DNA of 64,000 nucleotides, taken from NCBI GenBank assembly GCA_964215955.1, contig CAXPDR010000039.1, positions 3,240 to 67,239 of the forward strand, read 5' to 3'. Positions 1 through 7,611 of this stretch are shown piece by piece (positions within the stretch are counted from its first letter, which is position 1; the number at the start of each line of letters is the position of its first letter). Source of the DNA: GCA-2706205 sp964215955. Its GTDB lineage: Bacteria; Bdellovibrionota; Bacteriovoracia; Bacteriovoracales; Bacteriovoracaceae. A program made the position numbers and the translations under genes. The notes under the pieces are model-generated. The model was given only the letters and a program-made list of their open reading frames with translations. It did no database searches and had not been told where the DNA came from.

Positions 1-68
1 TCCGGTATTTTATGATTACAGAAACCCACATTTATTTGCCTATTTTTCGAAAAGACCGAATTAATTCA

Positions 69-97
69 TTGTTAACTTATAGCATAAAGTGTATAAC
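69..97 (+). promoter_or_regulatory. Putative sigma70 promoter of metK
   Basis: A TTGTTA -35 element (69-74) and a TATAAC -10 element (92-97) are separated by exactly 17 bp and lie about 40 bp upstream of the chosen metK start. I saw no SAM-riboswitch-like fold in the short leader. Assigned by consensus match only. Confidence 0.4.
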
Positions 98-137
98 TTC
101 GTGATTAGTGTATTATTTGTTTAATATGGAGTTCGTT

Positions 138-1304
138 ATGCTAAAAAATTATATTTTTACAAGTGAGTCTGTTACTGAAGGTCATCCTGATAAAATTGCT
201 GATCAAATTTCAGATTCAATTTTAGATGCTTTATTGGAGCAAGACCCATCTTCAAGAGTTGCATGTGAAACTCTAATTACGACCGGAATGATTCAAATTG
301 CTGGAGAAATTACGACCAATGCTAATATAGACTATCATGAGATTGCTAGAGAGACTGTCAGAAGAATTGGTTACGACCATTCCGACAAGGGATTTGATGC
401 AAATACTTGTGGTGTAAACTTAGCTCTAGATAAACAATCACCAGATATTGCACAAGGAGTAAATGAAGGTGAAGGTGTTGATCTTGATCAAGGAGCAGGA
501 GATCAAGGGTTGATGTTTGGTTACGCTGTGAATGAAACAGATTCTTATATGCCACTTACAATTGATTTATCTCATAAGCTAGCAAAAAGGTTGGCCGATG
601 TGAGACATGAAAATATTGTTCCTGGACTTAGAGCGGATGGGAAAACTCAAGTTTCTGCACAATATGTTGACGGTGTTATAAAAAGATTAGATGCAATTGT
701 TGTTTCAACACAACATGCAGAAAGCATTACTCAAAAACAATTACATGAAGGAATTAGAGAAGAGGTAATTAATAAAATTGTCGACCCTTCTTTAATTGAT
801 AACGATACAAATATTTATATAAATCCAACTGGTAAATTTGTTATTGGTGGACCAATGGGAGATGTTGGTCTGACAGGTAGGAAAATTATTGTTGATACCT
901 ATGGTGGACATGGTGCTCACGGTGGGGGAGCTTTCTCTGGGAAAGATCCTTCAAAAGTTGATAGATCTGCAGCTTATGCTGCTAGGCAAGTTGCTAAGCA
1001 TGTTGTTGCAGCTGGTTTAGCTGAGAGAGCTTTAGTTCAAGTTGCATACGCAATTGGTGTTTCTAAGCCAATGTCATTTTTAGTTGATACATTTGGAACT
1101 AATAAAGTGGATCAGGATGCTATCACTGCAGCTGTTAATGACATTTTTGATATGAGACCTAAAGCCATTGTTCAAAGATTAGAGCTTTTAAAACCTATGT
1201 ATGTTCAAACAGCAGCATATGGACATTTTGGAAGAGATAATTCCAAAGGTGGATTTACTTGGGAAAATCTAACTTACTTAGATGAACTTAAATCGCGTTT
1301 TTAA
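138..1304 (+). CDS. metK: S-adenosylmethionine synthetase
   Basis: Makes S-adenosylmethionine from methionine and ATP in the cytoplasm. The 388-residue product has the family length and motifs: ESVTEGHPDK (10-19) with the ATP-contacting His16, the GAGDQGLMFGYA signature (119-130), and the P-loop-like GGGAFSGKDPSKVDRSA (262-278). The reading frame is open upstream to a GTG at 108 and an ATG at 126. I chose the ATG at 138 because GGAG (128-131) lies 6 nt before it and MLKNYIFTSESVTEG is the usual MetK N-terminus. A promoter lies upstream and an intrinsic terminator follows, so it is probably transcribed alone. Confidence 0.98.
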   Translation: MLKNYIFTSESVTEGHPDKIADQISDSILDALLEQDPSSRVACETLITTGMIQIAGEITTNANIDYHEIARETVRRIGYDHSDKGFDANTCGVNLALDKQSPDIAQGVNEGEGVDLDQGAGDQGLMFGYAVNETDSYMPLTIDLSHKLAKRLADVRHENIVPGLRADGKTQVSAQYVDGVIKRLDAIVVSTQHAESITQKQLHEGIREEVINKIVDPSLIDNDTNIYINPTGKFVIGGPMGDVGLTGRKIIVDTYGGHGAHGGGAFSGKDPSKVDRSAAYAARQVAKHVVAAGLAERALVQVAYAIGVSKPMSFLVDTFGTNKVDQDAITAAVNDIFDMRPKAIVQRLELLKPMYVQTAAYGHFGRDNSKGGFTWENLTYLDELKSRF

Positions 1305-1332
1305 TTATTTGATAAATTAAATATTTTAGCTA

Positions 1333-1357
1333 AACCCTCGCTTGCCGAGGGTTTTTT
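1333..1357 (+). terminator. Intrinsic terminator of metK
   Basis: A perfect 8-bp stem (AACCCTCG / CGAGGGTT) closes a 5-nt loop CTTGC and runs into six T residues. It lies 29 nt after the metK stop codon. Confidence 0.9.
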
Positions 1358-1385
1358 ATTTTTAAAAATAGATTAAAATAGTTTT

Positions 1386-1619
1386 ATGGATGAAATATAT
1401 TTTCTAATTCGTTATACCCCATTTTGGTCAATACCTGTGTTTATTATTTCTGCAGAGTTTACATATTTATTATGGCTGAGAAAAAAGAAAAAGTGGGTGT
1501 TGATGTTTTCAATTTTTGCGATCTTAAGCTTTATATGTACTGTTTTCTATTATATTAATGGAGGACCAGAAAAATCGGTTCAAAAGATGATGAATTTAGT
1601 ATGGTTCTTTACTCGTTAA
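1386..1619 (+). CDS. Small two-helix membrane protein, unknown function
   Basis: A 77-residue product with two hydrophobic segments (about residues 12-30 and 37-56) around a basic loop RKKKKW, then an amphipathic tail ending MMNLVWFFTR. By the positive-inside rule the basic loop should be cytoplasmic, putting both termini outside or the tail along the membrane. I do not recognise the family. There is no good Shine-Dalgarno site before the ATG. The gene stands alone between the metK terminator and the promoter of the regulator at 1741. It is accepted as a gene because its composition is typical of a membrane protein and no other frame is plausible here. Confidence 0.6.
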   Translation: MDEIYFLIRYTPFWSIPVFIISAEFTYLLWLRKKKKWVLMFSIFAILSFICTVFYYINGGPEKSVQKMMNLVWFFTR

Positions 1620-1683
1620 TGTGAAATTAAATACTTAGATTATTGAAGTCAGTCAGTGATAGAATTTTCTTAGTGTCTAAAAT

Positions 1684-1712
1684 TTGACACCAATCCCTAG
1701 ATTAGCTAGCAT
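1684..1712 (+). promoter_or_regulatory. Putative sigma70 promoter of the NtrC-type regulator gene
   Basis: A perfect TTGACA -35 element (1684-1689) is followed after 17 bp by TAGCAT (1707-1712, 4 of 6 matches to TATAAT). The -35 lies within a short inverted repeat, GTGTC (1673-1677) and GACAC (1686-1690), which could be an operator. The transcript would start about 20 nt before the ATG at 1741. Confidence 0.45.
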
Positions 1713-1740
1713 TTCCTAGAGACATTTAGGAGAAAAGTTA

Positions 1741-3270
1741 ATGGATGACTTAAACTACTTACACACCGCGTATCAAAATCCAGTATCTTCAAATAAGGAC
1801 GAACTTGAAGAATTTGGATTAAACCCAAAAATAATCATCGTAGAAGATGACAAAATCTTGGGACTTAGTATTAAAAAATATTTGATGAAGACCCTTTCAT
1901 GCGAGGTTGAACTTTTCACCAACTCAATGGATTGTCTTTCTCATTTAATGACTTTTGCCAATAGAAACTCCCCATTTTGTTTAATAACAGATATCAGTTT
2001 AGAACAAGGTGGTGATGGTTTATTACTCGTTGATAATTTAAAAGAAAAGAATTTTAACTTTGTCTCTATCGCCATGACAGGTTTTGCTTCAATTGAAACG
2101 GCCATTTCCGCAACAAAAAAGGGTGTCTATCACTATTTAACAAAGCCTTTTGAGTTAGAAGTTTTACAAAAATTAGTTTTGGAAGCAATTTCAAATAAAT
2201 TAGGTATTTCGAGAAATCTTATAAAAGAATCAAAGCCACTTAAAAGAAAGCATCAAGAGTCCACAGATACTATGAGACTTGAATTGCCTGAAGAAGATGA
2301 TTTCTTTTGTGGAATGATAGGACGTTCAAAAGTCATGAAGGATGTTTTTGAAAGAATCAAAAAAGTGGCTTTAACAGAGTCAACTGTTTTAGTAACTGGT
2401 CCTTCAGGAACTGGTAAAGAATTGGTTGCTGGTGCTATTCATAAACTTTCAAGTAGAAAAGATAAAAACCAAGTTTCTGTAAATTGTGGTGCCATTCCTA
2501 GAGATCTTTTAGAAAGTGAGCTTTTTGGCCATATGAAAGGCTCATTTACTGGTGCAATTTCTGATAGAAAAGGGCGTTTTGAAATGGCAAATGAGGGGAC
2601 AATCTTTTTAGATGAGATTGGTGATATGCCTCATTTGTTACAAGTAAAAATTTTAAGAGTATTACAAAATAAAACCATTGAACCTGTTGGGGCAAATAAA
2701 ACGATTGGAATTAACACAAGAGTTATAGCTGCTACTCATAGAAATCTAGAGAAAATGGTTGAAGAAAAAACTTTTAGAGAAGACTTATTTTATAGATTAA
2801 ATGTTATTCCAATAAAGATTCCTGCACTAAAAGAAAGAAGAGATGATATCCCCCTTTTAATTTCTTACTTTATTAAGAAGTTTGTGAGTGCTGATAATTC
2901 TAACCATATAAGTTTTTCGACTGAGGCATTTCAAATGCTTTTAAATTATGATTGGCCTGGAAATGTTAGAGAGCTAGAAAATATAATTGAAAGACTTGTT
3001 ATTTTAAGAGGTGGTAATGAAGTTCTTCCAGAGGATTTGCCTGCAAAGGTCTTTAGGCATAACCCTTTGGCAACAAATCATTATAAACATATTTTTGAAC
3101 TGCCTGAGGAAGGAGTTGATCTAAAGAAAGTTCTATCTGACATAGAGGACTCACTTATTCTTCAAGCCTTGAGCTTTACAGAGGGAAATAAAAATCAAGC
3201 ATCAAAACTCTTAAGTTTAAATAGGACTACGCTCATTGAAAAATTGAAGAAAAAATCACTTCACATATAA
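1741..3270 (+). CDS. NtrC-family sigma54-dependent response regulator
   Basis: A 509-residue activator with three standard parts. The receiver domain (about 30-145) has the acidic pocket E35-D36-D37, phospho-acceptor Asp84 (ITDISL), Thr113 and Lys135 (LTKPF). The AAA+ domain (about 190-420) has Walker A GPSGTGKE (220-227), a GSFTGA loop (267-272, Ser in place of the usual Ala) for sigma54 contact, and Walker B IFLDEIG. A Fis-type helix-turn-helix lies at about 470-505. AGGAG precedes the ATG. All catalytic residues look intact, so this is a full enhancer-binding protein, unlike the one at 10405. No partner kinase is adjacent; the orphan kinase at 22895 is one candidate. Its targets cannot be read from the window. 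Confidence 0.95.
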   Translation: MDDLNYLHTAYQNPVSSNKDELEEFGLNPKIIIVEDDKILGLSIKKYLMKTLSCEVELFTNSMDCLSHLMTFANRNSPFCLITDISLEQGGDGLLLVDNLKEKNFNFVSIAMTGFASIETAISATKKGVYHYLTKPFELEVLQKLVLEAISNKLGISRNLIKESKPLKRKHQESTDTMRLELPEEDDFFCGMIGRSKVMKDVFERIKKVALTESTVLVTGPSGTGKELVAGAIHKLSSRKDKNQVSVNCGAIPRDLLESELFGHMKGSFTGAISDRKGRFEMANEGTIFLDEIGDMPHLLQVKILRVLQNKTIEPVGANKTIGINTRVIAATHRNLEKMVEEKTFREDLFYRLNVIPIKIPALKERRDDIPLLISYFIKKFVSADNSNHISFSTEAFQMLLNYDWPGNVRELENIIERLVILRGGNEVLPEDLPAKVFRHNPLATNHYKHIFELPEEGVDLKKVLSDIEDSLILQALSFTEGNKNQASKLLSLNRTTLIEKLKKKSLHI

Positions 3271-3272
3271 AA

Positions 3273-4277
3273 ATGAATAAAAGATTAATAGAAGAAAGGC
3301 TCGAAAGAGCCTTTTTTACATTTGAAGAAGTACTTCGCTTTGACAAAGAATTAGATGATTTATTCTTTGGAGACTTAAATATAATTGAAAGCTCTATTAG
3401 GTGTTCAGATAGTGCTAGTTACGCAAATCTTGATACCAGAGCTCTTCTTACTTCTTATGTAGATTACTTTAAAATTCTTAAACAAGTATCTCTTGGGGAA
3501 ACACTTGTTGACTTAGGATCTGGGTATAGTCGAGGAACTTTTTTAGCAAAGATTTTGGATCTTCCAAAATGTTTAGGTTTAGAGTTTCAAAAAGAAAGGG
3601 TTGATTATAGTAAAAGAAACTATGAATCTTTTTTTCATGAAGAAGCCAAGAATATTTTCTTATGTGATCTCAAGTCTGACCAAATTCCAATTTCTAAAAA
3701 TTATTTTTTGTACTTTCCCAAAGGTCTTGTTTTAGACCGAATTCTTTTTGAGATCTATAGAATGAAAAACAATGCAAAATTATTTGTTATTGAGTCTCAC
3801 GGAGATATTATTCCTTATCTAAAAAACTTAAAGTTTTTAGACTTAAAAAAAGAAATGAAGTGTTCGCTTCCAAGACATAATGATAAAATTTATATGTTTT
3901 CCTTTATTACAGATAGATATAATTTTGATTTAAAAAAAGATTTATCTTCGTGGCTAATTCAAAACTATGATAAACCAATGTGCTTTCAAATCCGTTTGCA
4001 TAATTATCTGAATGGTGATGATGTCATTTGGCTTGTACCAAAAAATATGTGTTTTATAGAAGAGTATAGAGAACGGCCTCATTTAAACTTCAAGGGAAGG
4101 CTGATTGATATTTTTTGTACAGAAGAACTAGTTGGTCTCTCCTCCGATGGATATAATGATCTATATCAAAACTACCAAAATTTAAAAGTTAAAAAAATTA
4201 TTCAGTATGAAAATAAGCTTTTAATAGAGACTTTAGCAGGAGAATTTCAAGCTTCATCCTTCTTGATTTCGCCCTAG
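3273..4277 (+). CDS. Putative SAM-dependent methyltransferase-like protein
   Basis: A 334-residue product. Residues about 74-110 hold a class I methyltransferase nucleotide-binding pattern: hydrophobic strand, then DLGSGYSRGTFLA, then an acidic strand end GLEFQKE about 20 residues on. This arrangement recalls the DOT1-like branch, but substrate and exact family are not evident. The start lies 2 nt after the stop of the regulator gene, with no Shine-Dalgarno site, so translation is probably coupled. Codons 8-15 contain a textbook intrinsic terminator (3295-3317), which would limit expression unless transcription reads through. No alternative start downstream of that hairpin fits well. Confidence 0.7.
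   Translation: MNKRLIEERLERAFFTFEEVLRFDKELDDLFFGDLNIIESSIRCSDSASYANLDTRALLTSYVDYFKILKQVSLGETLVDLGSGYSRGTFLAKILDLPKCLGLEFQKERVDYSKRNYESFFHEEAKNIFLCDLKSDQIPISKNYFLYFPKGLVLDRILFEIYRMKNNAKLFVIESHGDIIPYLKNLKFLDLKKEMKCSLPRHNDKIYMFSFITDRYNFDLKKDLSSWLIQNYDKPMCFQIRLHNYLNGDDVIWLVPKNMCFIEEYRERPHLNFKGRLIDIFCTEELVGLSSDGYNDLYQNYQNLKVKKIIQYENKLLIETLAGEFQASSFLISP
3295..3317 (+). terminator. Intrinsic terminator inside the start of the 3273 gene
   Basis: An 8-bp stem AAAGGCTC / GAGCCTTT with a GAAA tetraloop is followed by a T run (3312-3317). It begins 25 nt after the stop codon of the regulator gene, where a terminator would be expected, but it falls within codons 8-15 of the next reading frame. It could end most transcripts and attenuate the downstream gene. 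Confidence 0.75.
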
Positions 4278-4407
4278 TTTAGATCCAAAACATGACCCTA
4301 GTGTGAATGGAAAAAGTTGTCCTGGGATTTACTCCTTATAGAACCGTAACTACTTGAAAAAACATGCTTTCTTAAGAAAACTTATAAATTTACCGATAAA
4401 CCGTTGA

Positions 4408-7392
4408 ATGGTTAGAAAGTACTTTTTGTGGCAAGAGCATTTAAATTTTTTAGTTTTGATAGGTGCCTTATCAATGGCATTCTCATGCAATTCAAGAATC
4501 GAAGTTGATTTAAAGGATAAAGATTCTGATTTAGGAATTAAATCTATAACTCTTCTAAACCCCTTCATTAAAAATATAACCTATAATAGCTTTCAAGTTG
4601 AAATGAGGTTTTCGAACGATAATAATTTAAACGCATCAGCGACTTTATATTTTTGCAACCATACTAGTTCACCTAGTTGCGATCCATTAGCGGGTTCTTT
4701 TAAAAGCATGACCCTCGTATCCAATACATTTTCAACCTCTCTCTCTTCTTTACCAAATTTTAAGGAAGATCAGTATTTAATTCAAATCGTAATTACTGAT
4801 CCTGATGGAGTTATCAATAATCCTTCAAAGTCTTTAGTAAGTCTTTTAAGGGCTCCTCCAAGGGCCATTTATAGGTCTGTTGGTCCTAGTAGCACAACAG
4901 CGCTTGATACTAATGCAACAGGAACTTTAAGTGTTAGTGGGTCTTTGGCAACTTTTAGTGCTCCGGTCTCTGATAATATTGGTGTCGGAGACATTATCGT
5001 ATACAACTCTAATGGAAACTTTGCTGTTATTTCTGAAAGAATAGATGCTCAGAACTTTTCAGTTTATCTTGCTGATGGAAGAACCATACCAACCGCAACG
5101 ACATCAGATAATACTTGGCAAGTTTTTAGGGCCTACACAAGTTTAGGCAATGCTGAAAATGGAGATGAAAATACTGGTATTCCTGCTATTACTGAGCTTT
5201 CAGGGGGGCGTGATTTTGATTCATGGAGTGGTGGAAGAGATCTTGTTGCCAATCATGAACAGTGGAATATTGCTCTTTATGCAGATGCTGATGATAGTGG
5301 TGGTACTCAGGTTAATGGCTGGACTACTAGTAATGATAACTTTTTAAAAATCTATACACCCACAGCAATTAGTGAGGTAGGTAATTCTCAAAGACATAAT
5401 GGGACTTTTGCAAGTGGTTATGTGTTTAAAAATATTCTTAGAATTATGGATACTAATGTCGTTATTGATGGAATTTCTCTTGATAGGACTTCTGGGACAT
5501 ATCTTGATGGAGCCTTATCAACATCGGGCCTTGATAATGATGATGGTTTTATAAAACTTCGAAATTCATTAATAAGAACATTCTTTGTTGACGGTAATGA
5601 GAATGCTGTAGACTTTCGCGGATCCGGCTTAATGAATACTAAGTTTTATGCTTATAACAATATTGTCATTGGATCTGAGGCAAATGGGCTATTTGTCGCA
5701 GCAGGAACAAATGATGTTTTTATTTATAATAATACAATCCATGCTAAGGGAGGATTTCGAACTCTGACAAGAAGTTCTGGAAATGCTTACTTTAAAAATA
5801 ATATAGCTATTTCTACTGGGGGCGCTATTGGGATTAGGGATGATGGTGGCTCGGGAGCGGTTATGAGCAGCTTAAATAATATTTCTAATGCTGGAATTTC
5901 AAGTCAATTTGATCACGTTTCAAATAAGGAAGATCAAGAAATCGCTTTTAATTCTCTAGAAGCTTATGATTTAAGGCTTGCTGGGAATAGTTATGCCGCT
6001 ATTGGAACAGGATTAGATCTTTCTAGTGATCCTAACCTGGCATTTTCTGATGATATCCATGGAAACACTAGAGTTCGCTGGGATGTGGGGGCAAGTACAG
6101 CCCCAACGGCTATTTTTAGATCTATCGGGTCTGGAAATACTTTAAGTTTAAAAGGAACATCAGATAGGGAAATTAATATTGCTGTAAATAGTGATGGGCA
6201 TACTCAGATGACCTTATCGGGAGGAACAACAGATCTTCCCTTAAATGTTGGAGTGGGCGATGCCGTTCAATATGATGAAGATGGTGCAGGGGGAGTTGAT
6301 AATATAGCCTTTATTTCTGAAAGAATAGATCAAAATAACTTTATCGTTAAGGCTGCAGATGGCTCTAATGCAATAGTTACAAGTGCAAACTCTACAAGTT
6401 GGGATATATTTAGAGCGTACACGAGGTTAAGTCATATAAATACTGTAACTGAAAATACTGGTATTGATATATCCCTAGCTGATTTTGACTCTGCTTCTAG
6501 GTTAGACCTAGTTTCAAGTAATTCACAATTATATTTACCGCTTTATGCTGATGGAGCGGAAGGCAAATGGAGAATAGATAATATTTCATCTGCGAATAAT
6601 AATTATTTAAAAGTGTATGCTCCTAGTCTTGCATCTGAAGTTGGTTTAACTCAAAGGCATAGTGGAGTTTGGGATAACACAAAATCAAGAATTGAAGACT
6701 CGGATTATTTTGGAGCTATTTATATTCCGTCTGGTGCATGCTTGAATTGTCTGTCGATTAGGATGGATGGATTGCAAGTAAATAATACCTACACTGGAGC
6801 AGGTCAGGGGTATGGAATACATATAAATTCGAGATCTTCAGAAGATATTTTTTATTTTACCAATAATATTATTAAGAAAACGGTTGAGCAAAAAGGGATT
6901 GGAGTTCGAATTAGAACCGGTAGCGGAACTTCATATATGATTAATAATATTATTTACGGTTTTGATATCGGTATTAATCATTATTTTCAAGATGGAAATG
7001 GAGCTAGTACTTTTATTTATAACAATACAATTGATGATAGTTTGCTAGAGGGATTAGTTTTGGGCGGCTACGGGTCTAATGATACTGCATATATAAAAAA
7101 TAATATTTTAAAGGATGCGATTAACGAGGATTATAAAACTCAAAGTGGTATTGAAACTCTAAGTACAAGTACAAATATTACTTATGATGCAACTTCTCCA
7201 GATGGGGGATCTTTTCAAAACCAAACAGTAGGTTTTGTTGATTCTTTGAATGAAGACTATAATTTACTTATGAGTGATACCTCCGCTAGAGGAAGGGCCA
7301 CAGATTTAACATTCGATTCAATTTTTTCTTTTGATTACGATATTAAAGGAACTACTCGTTCGACTTGGGATATTGGTGCTCATGCGTATTAA
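4408..7392 (+). CDS. Large beta-helix lipoprotein with internal duplication
   Basis: A 994-residue product beginning with a basic, hydrophobic signal ending MAFSC, a weak lipobox with Cys27 followed by Asn, so it is probably an outer-membrane lipoprotein. After a fibronectin-like section (about 45-150) come two homologous halves. Each starts with a similar block (AIYRSVG at about 153 and AIFRSIG at about 570) and carries ISERID, FRAYT and ENTGI at matching positions. Each continues into short repeats such as YNNTI and KNNI, typical of right-handed parallel beta-helices. Such folds are common in polysaccharide-binding or lyase proteins, but I see no identifiable catalytic motif. No clear Shine-Dalgarno site precedes the ATG. 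Function unknown. Confidence 0.8.
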   Translation: MVRKYFLWQEHLNFLVLIGALSMAFSCNSRIEVDLKDKDSDLGIKSITLLNPFIKNITYNSFQVEMRFSNDNNLNASATLYFCNHTSSPSCDPLAGSFKSMTLVSNTFSTSLSSLPNFKEDQYLIQIVITDPDGVINNPSKSLVSLLRAPPRAIYRSVGPSSTTALDTNATGTLSVSGSLATFSAPVSDNIGVGDIIVYNSNGNFAVISERIDAQNFSVYLADGRTIPTATTSDNTWQVFRAYTSLGNAENGDENTGIPAITELSGGRDFDSWSGGRDLVANHEQWNIALYADADDSGGTQVNGWTTSNDNFLKIYTPTAISEVGNSQRHNGTFASGYVFKNILRIMDTNVVIDGISLDRTSGTYLDGALSTSGLDNDDGFIKLRNSLIRTFFVDGNENAVDFRGSGLMNTKFYAYNNIVIGSEANGLFVAAGTNDVFIYNNTIHAKGGFRTLTRSSGNAYFKNNIAISTGGAIGIRDDGGSGAVMSSLNNISNAGISSQFDHVSNKEDQEIAFNSLEAYDLRLAGNSYAAIGTGLDLSSDPNLAFSDDIHGNTRVRWDVGASTAPTAIFRSIGSGNTLSLKGTSDREINIAVNSDGHTQMTLSGGTTDLPLNVGVGDAVQYDEDGAGGVDNIAFISERIDQNNFIVKAADGSNAIVTSANSTSWDIFRAYTRLSHINTVTENTGIDISLADFDSASRLDLVSSNSQLYLPLYADGAEGKWRIDNISSANNNYLKVYAPSLASEVGLTQRHSGVWDNTKSRIEDSDYFGAIYIPSGACLNCLSIRMDGLQVNNTYTGAGQGYGIHINSRSSEDIFYFTNNIIKKTVEQKGIGVRIRTGSGTSYMINNIIYGFDIGINHYFQDGNGASTFIYNNTIDDSLLEGLVLGGYGSNDTAYIKNNILKDAINEDYKTQSGIETLSTSTNITYDATSPDGGSFQNQTVGFVDSLNEDYNLLMSDTSARGRATDLTFDSIFSFDYDIKGTTRSTWDIGAHAY

Positions 7393-7531
7393 TCAAGAGG
7401 AACTTTTTTTCCTGACTGAAAAAGTAAGTATTAGCTCCAAGCAGCACTAAAACCCATGAAAACAATTATTTATGTTTAATGTCGGACAATTGACTGGAAA
7501 AAAATTGCCTCGGAGTAAAATTTTCCTTTTT

Positions 7532-7560
7532 TCCACAAAGATTTCAGGTACAATTATATT
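7532..7560 (+). promoter_or_regulatory. Putative promoter upstream of the flagellar-locus repeat protein
   Basis: TCCACA (7532-7537, 4 of 6 to TTGACA) and TATATT (7555-7560, 5 of 6 to TATAAT) are spaced by 17 bp. It lies in the 218-nt gap before the gene at 7612 and could drive that gene and the flagellar genes behind it. Confidence 0.35.
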
Positions 7561-7561
7561 A

Positions 7562-7604
7562 AGATCGATTTGACAGGAAGTTAGATCGAAGAATACAGGA
7601 AGTT
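7562..7604 (+). repeat. Short tandem duplication carrying the ribosome-binding site
   Basis: Two adjacent copies of a 21-22 bp unit start AGATCGA and end ACAGGAAGTT (7562-7582 and 7583-7604). Each copy contains an AGGAAG Shine-Dalgarno-like core. Only the second is correctly spaced, 9 nt before the ATG at 7612. Confidence 0.7.
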
Positions 7605-7611
7605 GCAACCA

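Noticed and set aside
1..137. SAM riboswitch before metK
   Set aside because: The leader between the predicted promoter and the start is only about 35 nt and has no kink-turn, conserved core or terminator.
7495..7508. Sigma54-like promoter TGG...TTGC upstream of the flagellar locus
   Set aside because: Only 9 nt separate GG and GC; functional sigma54 promoters need 10, and the rest of the consensus (CAC after TGG) is absent.
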